DNA of 10,194 nt from Beijerinckiaceae bacterium. GTDB taxonomy: Bacteria; Pseudomonadota; Alphaproteobacteria; Rhizobiales; Beijerinckiaceae. Shown piece after piece: positions 1 to 6,107 of the stretch. Position 1 is the stretch's first letter; every line of letters starts with the position of its first letter. Made by a program: the position numbers and the translations under genes. The notes under the pieces are model-generated. The model did no database searches, was not told the origin of the DNA, and saw nothing but the letters and a program-made list of their open reading frames with translations. The stretch is taken from NCBI GenBank assembly GCA_022702195.1, contig JAKONB010000327.1:1-10194 (forward strand), given 5' to 3'.

Positions 1-54
1 CGGGGCGTGATTATTTGCCTTTCCCGGACATCCGCCGCAGCAGGGGGCGGGCTC

Positions 55-282
55 CTATACGTAAACCGCCTGATTCGGCATTCCTCTGTCAAACATATTC
101 AATGAAAAATAATCTATGAGGGTGTAATGTGTGATTTTTCCATGGTATTTGTGCATAATATTTCTTGTATAAAAATTAAAGATATTATCCAGATCGCTCT
201 CACTGATGCTGTTAATTTTGATAAAATGAATAAAGTCGGGTGATACCAGAATAAACTCTAAAAATAATCGATTATAATTCAA
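55..282 (-). CDS. Doubtful small hypothetical protein (75 aa), AT-rich
   Basis: The product is not recognised. The frame opens with TTG at 282, just after an in-frame TGA at 298-300, and closes with TAG at 55-57. The only possible ribosome-binding site is a weak GAAAG. The predicted peptide is rich in Ile, Asn, Phe and Tyr, as expected from AT-rich DNA, and has no clear membrane segment or motif. At about 30% G+C, stop codons are expected every 12-13 codons, so 75 open codons is somewhat more than chance predicts. That is the only argument for a real gene or gene remnant. The last 10-12 codons run into the GC-rich DNA, so the frame crosses the composition boundary. Confidence 0.2.
   Translation of the reverse strand: MNYNRLFLEFILVSPDFIHFIKINSISESDLDNIFNFYTRNIMHKYHGKITHYTLIDYFSLNMFDRGMPNQAVYV
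127..243 (+). CDS. Doubtful 38-codon ORF with a good ribosome-binding site
   Basis: ATG at 127 is preceded by GAGGG with a 5-nt gap, a better initiation context than the overlapping minus-strand ORF has. It runs 38 codons to TGA at 241-243. The peptide begins MCDFSMVFVH and resembles nothing I know. It lies entirely in the AT-rich patch and overlaps the opposite-strand ORF, so at most one of the two is likely to be real. Its short length makes chance the simplest explanation. Confidence 0.12.
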   Translation: MCDFSMVFVHNISCIKIKDIIQIALTDAVNFDKMNKVG

Positions 283-380
283 GTGACTTTCGGTGGATCA
301 TTATAGAGAAAGGGTATATTAAAATTTGAGGTGCAATCAGGGCTGGTGTTGCCGCGAGGTTCGCGGAGGCTGCTCGCGCT

Positions 381-385
381 GGAGG
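381..385 (+). promoter_or_regulatory. Ribosome-binding site setting the chemoreceptor start
   Basis: GGAGG lies 5 nt before GTG at 391. The earlier in-frame GTG at 331 has no usable Shine-Dalgarno sequence: the nearest purine run, AAAGGG, ends about 17 nt away. The later start is therefore preferred. It also puts the first membrane helix near residue 10, as is usual for this family. Confidence 0.65.
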
Positions 386-390
386 CTGCG

Positions 391-2073
391 GTGAAGTTCG
401 GAATTGGCATCAAGATCCACGCGATCACCGTCGCGGCCCTTCTGGGCGTTCTGGCGGCCATCGCGATGGCGGCCATCAGCCTGCGCGACGAGGTCGTCGA
501 TGCGCGGTCGGCCCGGACGCAGCAGCTCGTCGAGGTCGCCCGCGGCGTGCTCGCCGCTCACGAAGCCCAGGTCCGGGCCGGAAAACTCGGTGAGGCGGAG
601 GCGCGCAAAGCCGCCATCGAGACGCTCCGGACCGTGCGCTACGCCGACGGCGATTATTTCTACATCATCGACGAGCAGGCGCGGATGGTGATGTATCCGA
701 TCAAGCCTGCCCTGGAAGGCGCCGATATGCTTGGGACCAAGGACCCCGAGGGTCGGGCGCTGTTCGTCGACATGCTCACGGTGGCCAGGAATCAGGGCAG
801 CGGCTTCATCTCCTATCTCTGGCCGAAGCCCGGGTCCGAGACGCCTGTCGCCAAGATTTCCTACGTCTCCGCCTTCAAGCCCTGGGGTTGGATCATCGGG
901 ACGGGCATCTATGCCGACGATACGGCGGCCCATCTGCGCGGGCCGCTCCTGATCCTGCTGACGGTGTTCGGCGTCGCCACGGCCGTCATCGTCGTGACTG
1001 CCCTGGTGGTCGGGCGCGGCGTGGTCCGTCCCCTCGCGGCGCTGACCCGCGCGCTCCAGGCGCTGGCGCGCCGGGAGGTGCTGGCCGAGGTTCCGGGGAG
1101 CCGTCGCTCGGACGAGATCGGCGGGATCGCCCGGGCGGTGGTGACGATCCGGGACATCTCGCTGGAGGAGGCCGCGCAGCAATTGCAGAGCACGGAGGCC
1201 GAGCGGATGCGCCAGGAGCAGGAGCGCCGGACCCTGCTGGCGGATCTGGCCGACGATTTCGAGCGCTCGGTGGGGCAGATCGTGGCGCATGTGTCCCAGG
1301 CCTCGCACGGTCTGCACGACGCCGCCGCGACCATGACGGCGGCGGTGGAGAGCACCGCCCAGCGCTCGCATTCGGTGGCGGTGACGGCGCACCAGACCGC
1401 CGGCAACGTCACCACGGTGGCGGCGGCGGCCGAGGAGCTGGGCTCGACGGTGCAGGAGATCGGCCGGCAGGTGGAGCAGGCCGCCGACATGTCGCGGCTG
1501 GCGGTGAGCGAGGCCGAGCGGACCGCCGGGAGCATGCGCATCCTGTCGGGGGCGGCCACCCGGATCGGGGACGTGGTGGGGCTGGTGGCGCAGATCGCCA
1601 GCCAGACCAACCTGCTGGCGCTCAACGCCACCATCGAGGCGGCCCGGGCCGGCGAGGCGGGGCGCGGCTTCGCGGTGGTGGCCGCGGAGGTGAAGAACCT
1701 CGCCGAGCAGACGGCGCGGGCGACCACGGAGATCGGCGAGCAGGTCCAGGCGATCCAGGCGGCGGCGGCGGATTCGTCGGGGGCGATCCAGGGGATCGTC
1801 GGGCGGATCGAGGAGATGAACGCGGTGACCGGCGGCATCGCGGCGGCGGTGGAGGAGCAGGGGGTGACGACGCAGGAGATCGTGCGCAGCATGAGCCAGG
1901 CCTCGGAGGGCACGGGCGCGATGACCGGGGACATCGCGGCGGTGGCCCGCGACGCGGAGGCCGCCGGCGCCTCGGCCGCCCAGGTGACCCAGGCCTCCGA
2001 CGACCTCACCCGCCAGTCCCAGACCCTCCAGGCCGAGGTCGATCAGTTCCTCGCCACCGTCCGGGCCGCGTGA
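391..2073 (+). CDS. Methyl-accepting chemotaxis protein with a single Cache sensor domain
   Basis: This is a membrane chemoreceptor that passes ligand binding on to the CheA/CheW array. With GTG at 391 it has 560 residues; using GTG at 331 would add 20. The order is: TM1 about 9-30; a periplasmic single-Cache domain about 35-180, recognisable from the YADGDYFYI, GTKDPEG and KPWGWIIGTGIY segments; TM2 about 185-209; HAMP about 208-258; then a coiled-coil signalling domain. The conserved hairpin tip is at about 404-430, with QTNLLALNATIEAARAGE and GRGFAVVA. I see no C-terminal NWETF-type CheR/CheB tether. The ligand cannot be read from the sequence, although related Cache domains often bind small organic acids. 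The gene stands alone, with no che genes nearby. It ends 12 nt from the convergent thiL stop, and no terminator hairpin is visible in the gap. Confidence 0.95.
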   Translation: MKFGIGIKIHAITVAALLGVLAAIAMAAISLRDEVVDARSARTQQLVEVARGVLAAHEAQVRAGKLGEAEARKAAIETLRTVRYADGDYFYIIDEQARMVMYPIKPALEGADMLGTKDPEGRALFVDMLTVARNQGSGFISYLWPKPGSETPVAKISYVSAFKPWGWIIGTGIYADDTAAHLRGPLLILLTVFGVATAVIVVTALVVGRGVVRPLAALTRALQALARREVLAEVPGSRRSDEIGGIARAVVTIRDISLEEAAQQLQSTEAERMRQEQERRTLLADLADDFERSVGQIVAHVSQASHGLHDAAATMTAAVESTAQRSHSVAVTAHQTAGNVTTVAAAAEELGSTVQEIGRQVEQAADMSRLAVSEAERTAGSMRILSGAATRIGDVVGLVAQIASQTNLLALNATIEAARAGEAGRGFAVVAAEVKNLAEQTARATTEIGEQVQAIQAAAADSSGAIQGIVGRIEEMNAVTGGIAAAVEEQGVTTQEIVRSMSQASEGTGAMTGDIAAVARDAEAAGASAAQVTQASDDLTRQSQTLQAEVDQFLATVRAA

Positions 2074-2085
2074 GATCGGGCCGCA

Positions 2086-3081
2086 TCAGAAATGGCTGAA
2101 CGAGCCGGCTGGGAAGCGCAGCAGGCCCCCCTCCGCCGCGCGAAAGCCCGGCGGTTCGGCCCCATGGGTCACCGTGCCGACGACGCTCAGGGGAATGCCG
2201 GCGACTTCCGCGTCGGCAAGGCAGGCATCGAGTCGTTCCGGGGCGACGGCGCACAGGATCTCGTAATCGTCGCCGCCAGTCAGGATCGTCGTCATCACGG
2301 TGGGATCGGCGGCGACGGCGCGTGCGGCGGCCCGCGAGAGCGGCAGGTCGGCGAGCACGATCTCCGCCGAGCGGTGGCCGCCCTTCAGCATCTTGGCCAG
2401 GTCCCCGGCGAACCCGTCCGACACGTCCATCGCCGCGCGGGCCTGGGCGCGCAGCACCGGCGCCAGGGCGAGGCGCGGCCGGGGGTGCCAGTAGCGGTCG
2501 ATGAGCGCGGCGCGAGCCGGCGTGCCGATCGCCCTCCCCCAGGGCGGCATCGGCCCCCGCCGCAGCGTCAGGCCCAGCGCCGCATCGCCGATGGTGCCGC
2601 TGACGCAGAGCCGGTCCCCCACCTGCGCCGTCATGCGGCGGACCATCGTGCCGGATGGAACCTCGCCGATCGCCGTCACGCCGATCGAGGCCGGCCCGCC
2701 GGAGCGCACCGTATCGCCGCCAAGCAGCGGGATCCCGAAATCCGTGAGCCCTGCGGCGAGGCCGGCGGCGAAGCCCGCGAGCCACTCCTCGGTCCAGTCG
2801 TCGGCCAGCGCTAGGGTAAGGAGGACGCCGCGTGGGGCGGCTCCCTTCGCCGCCAGATCCGAGCAATTCACCCCCAACGCCTTGCGCGCGATGGAGGCGG
2901 GCGGGTCGTCGGCGAAGAAATGCACCCCCGCCACGACCGCATCCGCCGTGAGGACGAGGTCGTGGCCTGCGCTCGGGGTCAGCGTCGCCGCGTCGTCGGA
3001 CAACCCGTCGGCGCCGGGGCCGGCGAGCGGCCCGAAGTAGCGCGCGATCAGGCCATCCTCGGTGGGACGCGGGCCGCTCAC
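2086..3081 (-). CDS. thiL: Thiamine-monophosphate kinase
   Basis: ThiL uses ATP to phosphorylate thiamine monophosphate to thiamine diphosphate, the active cofactor, in the cytoplasm. The 331-residue length is normal. Family motifs are in order: the DDAA-type metal site at about 29-32; TADAVVAGVHF at about 45-55; KALGVNCSDLAAKGA at about 67-81; LLGGDT at about 119-124; MDVSDGFAGDL at about 218-228; and LTGGDDYE at about 267-274. Together these are the nucleotide and Mg2+ sites of the PurM/ThiL superfamily. The GTG start at 3081 is preceded by GAGG with a 5-nt gap. It begins 11 nt after the nusB stop and is the last gene of ribH-nusB-thiL, an order well known in alphaproteobacteria. Nothing in the sequence looks damaged. 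Confidence 0.97.
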   Translation of the reverse strand: MSGPRPTEDGLIARYFGPLAGPGADGLSDDAATLTPSAGHDLVLTADAVVAGVHFFADDPPASIARKALGVNCSDLAAKGAAPRGVLLTLALADDWTEEWLAGFAAGLAAGLTDFGIPLLGGDTVRSGGPASIGVTAIGEVPSGTMVRRMTAQVGDRLCVSGTIGDAALGLTLRRGPMPPWGRAIGTPARAALIDRYWHPRPRLALAPVLRAQARAAMDVSDGFAGDLAKMLKGGHRSAEIVLADLPLSRAAARAVAADPTVMTTILTGGDDYEILCAVAPERLDACLADAEVAGIPLSVVGTVTHGAEPPGFRAAEGGLLRFPAGSFSHF

Positions 3082-3092
3082 GCGCGCCTCGG

Positions 3093-3572
3093 TCAGACTT
3101 GACCGGAGCCGGGCAATCCGGCGAATTCCTTGCCGCGCGCGCTGCGGCCCACCTTGTCGAGCACGGCATTGACCATGCCGGGCTCGTCGCCCGCATAGAA
3201 GCTGTGCGCCACGTCGACATATTCGGAGATCGCGGCCTTCGCCGGCACGTCGCGGCGATACATCAACTCGTAGGCGCCGGCCCGCAGGATCGCGCGCAGG
3301 ACCGCCTCGATCCGCTTCAGCGGCCAGCCCTGGGACAGGGCGCCGTCGAGCTGCGGGTCGATCGCCCGCTGCTCGTCGACCACGCCGCGCAGGAGGTCGC
3401 GGAAGAAGGCGGTCTCGGCGGGGGGGTGCTCGACGCCGTCAACGGTCTGGCCGATCCAGAACGTCTCGAACTCCGCCAGGGCCTCGATCACGCCCTTGCC
3501 GGACACTTCCATCTCGTAGAGGGCCTGCACCACGGCGAGGCGGGCGCCGCTGCGCTCGATCGACTTTGCCAT
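3093..3572 (-). CDS. nusB: Transcription antitermination factor NusB
   Basis: NusB binds NusE (ribosomal protein S10) and the boxA element of rRNA leaders, keeping RNA polymerase processive on rRNA operons. The 159-residue all-helical protein shows the family pattern: an N-terminal ARLAVVQALYEME helix (about 10-22), the central WPLKRIEAVLRAILRAGAYEL segment (about 83-103) and the C-terminal VPAKAAISEYVDVAH / PGMVNAVLDKV region (about 109-142). A family-typical insertion with GVEHPP lies at about 46-51. ATG at 3572 lies 5 nt after the ribH stop, and the ribosome-binding site falls inside the ribH end (GGAGAGG, about 11 nt upstream), so it is probably read from the ribH transcript. The sequence is intact. 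Confidence 0.97.
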   Translation of the reverse strand: MAKSIERSGARLAVVQALYEMEVSGKGVIEALAEFETFWIGQTVDGVEHPPAETAFFRDLLRGVVDEQRAIDPQLDGALSQGWPLKRIEAVLRAILRAGAYELMYRRDVPAKAAISEYVDVAHSFYAGDEPGMVNAVLDKVGRSARGKEFAGLPGSGQV

Positions 3573-3577
3573 GTGAT

Positions 3578-4084
3578 TCAGGCCTCTCCCACCGATGCGG
3601 CGGATGCATTACGCTTCAGTGCCAGGACGGCCAGGGCCGCTTCCGCCGCACCGCCCCCCTTGTTCATCTCGGCGACGCGGGCGCGGGCGAAAGCCTGCGC
3701 CTCCGTCTCCACGGTGAGAATGCCGTTGCCCAGCGGCAGCATCCTTTGCACCGACAGGTCCATCAGCGCGCGCGCGCTCTCGCCCGCCACGATGTCGTAA
3801 TGCCCGGTCTCGCCGCGGATGACGCAGCCCAGAGCCACCGCCGCGTCGTAGGGACGGCCGGCGCGGGCCGCGGCCTCCACCAGGATCGCGATGGCGGCGG
3901 GGATTTCCAGGGCGCCCGGCACGGTGACGATGGTGGTCTCGGCCTCGGCGGCGTCGAGAACGCCCCGGACCCCGGCCAGCAGCTCGTCGGCCAGGTCCGC
4001 GTAATAGCGCGCCTCCACCACCAGGACGCGGGCGCCCTTCACGGCGTCGGGGATTGGACGGGATGAGGGCGGGGTCGAAACCAT
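3578..4084 (-). CDS. ribH: 6,7-dimethyl-8-ribityllumazine synthase
   Basis: This enzyme condenses 5-amino-6-ribitylamino-uracil with 3,4-dihydroxybutanone 4-phosphate to give the lumazine precursor of riboflavin. The protein has 168 residues from ATG at 4084, with AAGG 9 nt upstream. The open frame continues to 4201, but that extension is Arg/Pro-rich and has no family similarity. Motifs seen are VEARYYADLADELLAG at about 23-38, VPGALEIP at about 55-62, and GCVIRGETGHYDIV at about 86-99, where H95 is the catalytic histidine. GILTVET lies at about 121-127. It is the first gene of ribH-nusB-thiL. No ribE/ribC or ribBA gene lies upstream, because the next gene is divergent. The long structured leader (4085-4143) may control it, but I do not see the conserved boxes of an FMN riboswitch. 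Confidence 0.96.
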   Translation of the reverse strand: MVSTPPSSRPIPDAVKGARVLVVEARYYADLADELLAGVRGVLDAAEAETTIVTVPGALEIPAAIAILVEAAARAGRPYDAAVALGCVIRGETGHYDIVAGESARALMDLSVQRMLPLGNGILTVETEAQAFARARVAEMNKGGGAAEAALAVLALKRNASAASVGEA

Positions 4085-4143
4085 CGGGACGGGCCTTGAG
4101 CAGAGAAGGGCGGACGGCGCCGTCCCGCGTCGTGCGGGGACGG
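4085..4143 (-). promoter_or_regulatory. ribH leader with mutually exclusive hairpins (candidate)
   Basis: In ribH sense, one arm, GCGGGACGG (4128-4120), can pair in two ways. Upstream it pairs with CCGTCCCCGC (4143-4134), giving a 9-bp stem with a one-base bulge and a 5-nt loop. Downstream, its CGGGACGG part (4127-4120) matches the 8 nt CCGTCCCG at 4092-4085 perfectly, and those 8 nt touch the ribH start codon. The first structure would leave initiation open and the second would close it. A perfect 14-bp palindrome, GGACGGCGCCGTCC, sits at 4112-4125. High G+C makes chance complementarity common, so this is a structural proposal only. Confidence 0.4.
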
Positions 4144-4201
4144 CCGGGGGCACCCACGAGGGCGCCGCCCATCCGCGCCCGCGGAGATCCGGATCGCGCA
4201 T

Positions 4202-4246
4202 GCCGATGTCTGACCGCCGATGTCTGACCGATGTCGGTCGTCAGAC
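4202..4246. repeat. 14-bp tandem repeat with overlapping inverted repeats
   Basis: GCCGATGTCTGACC occurs twice in perfect tandem at 4202-4215 and 4216-4229, followed by a partial copy, GATGTC, at 4230-4235. The second copy is also part of two inverted repeats: GACCGA-TG-TCGGTC at 4226-4239, and GTCTGAC (4222-4228) with GTCAGAC (4240-4246). The site lies between divergent ribH and the gamma-glutamyltransferase gene, 117-161 nt from the ribH start and about 165-210 nt from the other. It resembles a multi-half-site operator, but the regulator is unknown. Confidence 0.5.
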
Positions 4247-4357
4247 GGTCGCGCGAGCGATAGACCGAAGGCCGTCCTGCGACAAGCGTCGGCGGCGACG
4301 GGCCGATGCCCGATGGCATCATGCCGGCGGCGCGGCGCTTGCCTGCGGCGCGCCCAC

Positions 4358-4385
4358 GTCGACGCGTCGACAAAATACATTATTT
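4358..4385 (+). promoter_or_regulatory. Palindrome and AT-rich element before the gamma-glutamyltransferase gene
   Basis: A perfect 14-bp palindrome, GTCGACGCGTCGAC (4358-4371), is directly followed by a rare AT-rich stretch with the inverted repeat AAATA-CAT-TATTT (4373-4385). This ends 27 nt before the ATG at 4413. Position and composition fit a promoter-operator region for the downstream pair of genes. No textbook -35/-10 pair can be assigned with confidence. A further small hairpin, GATGCC-CGAT-GGCATC, lies at 4305-4320. Confidence 0.4.
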
Positions 4386-4412
4386 CTTGCCGTCCCAACC
4401 CTCGAGATCAGC

Positions 4413-6011
4413 ATGTCAGACACCCCCGTCTTCGCATCGGCCGCCGTGGCCGCGCCCCACCACCTCGCCGCGCGCGCCGGGCAGACCGTGCTCGCGCAGG
4501 GCGGCAATGCCATCGAGGCGATGGCGGCCATGGCGGCGACCATCGCGGTGGTCTACCCGCACATGAACGGCATCGGCGGCGACGGCTTCTGGTTGGTGCG
4601 CGAGCGCGGCGGCCGGGTTCGGGGCATCGAGGCCTGCGGGCCGGCGGGTCGCCTCGCCACCATCGCGCGCTATCGTGAGAAGGGTTACGAGACCCTGCCC
4701 TCGCGCGGACCCGACGCGGCCCTCACGGTGGCCGGCGCGGTGGGCGGTTGGCGCCTCGCCCTCGATCTGGCGCAGGCGCTCGGCGGCCGGCTGCCGCTGC
4801 GCACGCTCCTGGCCGATGCGATCGCCCATGCGCGCGACGGCGTGGCGGTGTCGCCCTCCGAGGCGCGCTACGTGCCCAAGGAGCTCGACACGCTCCACGA
4901 CCAGCCGCATTTCGCCCGGACCTTCCTCGATGACGGCAAGCCTTTCGCGGCCGGCGCGGTCCGGCGTCTTCCGGTCCTGGCCGACACGCTGGAGCAGCTC
5001 GCCCATGCGGGCCTCGACGACTTCTACCGGGGCGACCTCGCCCGGGAGATCGCCGCCGATCTCGAGCGGCTCGACGCGCCCGTCACGCGGGCCGACCTCG
5101 CGGCCTATGCCCCGCGCGAGCGCGCGCCCCTGAGCCTGCGCCGCCGCGACGCGACGCTCTACAACTTCCCGCCGCCGACCCAGGGGGTCGCGGCCCTCCT
5201 GATCCTCGGCATCTTCGAGCGCCTCAAGGTCGCGCGGCCGGAGACGGCGGCGCATTATCACGGGCTGATCGAGGCGACGAAGCGGGCCTTCGCGATCCGC
5301 GACCGGATCGTCACCGATTTCGACCGTCTCGCCGTCGATCCCGCGCATTTTCTCACGCCCGAGCGGCTGGACCGCGAGGCCGCCCAGGTCGACATGGCCC
5401 GTGCCGCCAGCGTGCCGCTGCGCAATCCCGGCGAGGGCGACACCGTCTGGATGGGTGCCATCGACGGGGACGGGCTGGCCGTCTCCTACATCCAGTCGAT
5501 CTACTGGGAATACGGCTCCGGCACCGTGCTGCCGAAGACCGGCATCCATTGGCAGAACCGCGGCACCTCGTTCTCCCTCGACCCCAACGCCGTCAATCCG
5601 CTGGAGCCGGGGCGGCGCCCGTTCCACACCCTGATCCCGGCGCTGGCCTGCTTCGATGACGGGCGCGTCATGGCCTACGGCTCCATGGGCGGCGACGGGC
5701 AGCCGCAATTCCAGGCACAGATCTTCGCGCGCTACGCCGATTACGGGATGAGCCCGCTGGCCGCCGTCGATGCACCGCGCCTGCTTTATGGGCGGACCTG
5801 GGGCGCCGAATCCCTCAGCGTGAAGGTGGAGGATCGGTTCGATCCGGCCTGCATCGCCGCCCTGCGGTCCCTGGGCCATGAGGTCGAGGAACTCGGCGGC
5901 GCCTATATCGACTCGCTGGGCCATGCCGGCATGATCGTGCGGCATCCCGGCAACGGGCGGGTCGAGGCGGTGCACGATCCGCGCTCCGACGGCGGCTCCG
6001 CCGGTCTGTAG
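4413..6011 (+). CDS. Gamma-glutamyltransferase family protein (glutathione hydrolase-like)
   Basis: This is an N-terminal nucleophile hydrolase that cleaves gamma-glutamyl amides such as glutathione, and may also transfer the gamma-glutamyl group. It has 532 residues from ATG at 4413; the frame is open back to 4200, but that part is Arg-rich and unlike the family. T344, in GDTVWMGAID, is the expected self-cleavage site and nucleophile, predicting a large subunit of 1-343 and a small one of 344-532. NGIGGDGFW (52-60), NFPPPTQG (251-258) and the oxyanion-region motif GSMGGDGQPQF (423-433) are also conserved. The N-terminus has no signal peptide, unlike the periplasmic E. coli enzyme, so it is probably cytoplasmic and related to the YwrD-like branch. 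The gene has only a weak GAG ribosome-binding site. It lies 96 nt before the transporter gene, so the two may work together on one nitrogen or carbon substrate. The exact substrate is unknown. Confidence 0.92.
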   Translation: MSDTPVFASAAVAAPHHLAARAGQTVLAQGGNAIEAMAAMAATIAVVYPHMNGIGGDGFWLVRERGGRVRGIEACGPAGRLATIARYREKGYETLPSRGPDAALTVAGAVGGWRLALDLAQALGGRLPLRTLLADAIAHARDGVAVSPSEARYVPKELDTLHDQPHFARTFLDDGKPFAAGAVRRLPVLADTLEQLAHAGLDDFYRGDLAREIAADLERLDAPVTRADLAAYAPRERAPLSLRRRDATLYNFPPPTQGVAALLILGIFERLKVARPETAAHYHGLIEATKRAFAIRDRIVTDFDRLAVDPAHFLTPERLDREAAQVDMARAASVPLRNPGEGDTVWMGAIDGDGLAVSYIQSIYWEYGSGTVLPKTGIHWQNRGTSFSLDPNAVNPLEPGRRPFHTLIPALACFDDGRVMAYGSMGGDGQPQFQAQIFARYADYGMSPLAAVDAPRLLYGRTWGAESLSVKVEDRFDPACIAALRSLGHEVEELGGAYIDSLGHAGMIVRHPGNGRVEAVHDPRSDGGSAGL

Positions 6012-6069
6012 CGTCGTCGCTCCCTGCAACGGCGCGCGCAAAGGCGTCGCGCTCCGACGAACTGGCATT

Positions 6070-6101
6070 CTCCTTGCTGGCATGCCAGCGCCGGCAAGGA
6101 G
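6070..6101 (+). promoter_or_regulatory. Hairpin that can sequester the transporter Shine-Dalgarno sequence
   Basis: CTCCTTGCTGG (6070-6080) pairs with CCGGCAAGGAG (6091-6101). In RNA this is an 11-bp stem with one U-G pair and a 10-nt loop. The right arm contains AAGGAG, the ribosome-binding site 6 nt before ATG at 6108. The middle overlaps a perfect 14-bp palindrome, GCTGGCATGCCAGC (6076-6089), which could be a DNA operator or a competing RNA fold. Control of translation at this site is inferred. Confidence 0.5.
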
Positions 6102-6107
6102 TGCATA

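Larger units (their letters stand above)
1..330. other. AT-rich intergenic patch upstream of the chemoreceptor
   Basis: No recognisable gene lies in this stretch. Positions 1-90 have the normal high G+C of the window. From about 95 to 330 the base composition changes sharply: a hand count over 121-300 gives 54 G/C in 180 (30%). Two weak competing ORFs lie here, 55-282 on the minus strand and 127-243 on the plus strand. On the plus strand there are -10-like hexamers, TATAAT at 273-278 and TATATT at 315-320, but no convincing -35 at 16-18 nt from either. A perfect 12-bp palindrome, ATAATCGATTAT, lies at 264-275. The patch may supply the promoter region of the chemoreceptor gene, may be a remnant of transferred DNA, or both. 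Confidence 0.7.

Noticed and set aside
2074..2085. Shared terminator between the chemoreceptor gene and thiL
   Set aside because: The gap is only 12 nt and no stable stem with a T-run is found around it.
888..2099. A 403-codon plus-strand frame inside the chemoreceptor gene
   Set aside because: It is made of Gly/Arg/Asp runs, a frame-shifted reading of the receptor signalling domain.
2006..3220. A 404-codon minus-strand frame overlapping thiL and nusB
   Set aside because: It is an alternative frame of two clearly recognised genes and shows no motifs.
4085..4412. FMN riboswitch upstream of ribH
   Set aside because: The conserved RFN-element boxes are not visible on the minus strand. The structures seen are simple GC-rich pairings.
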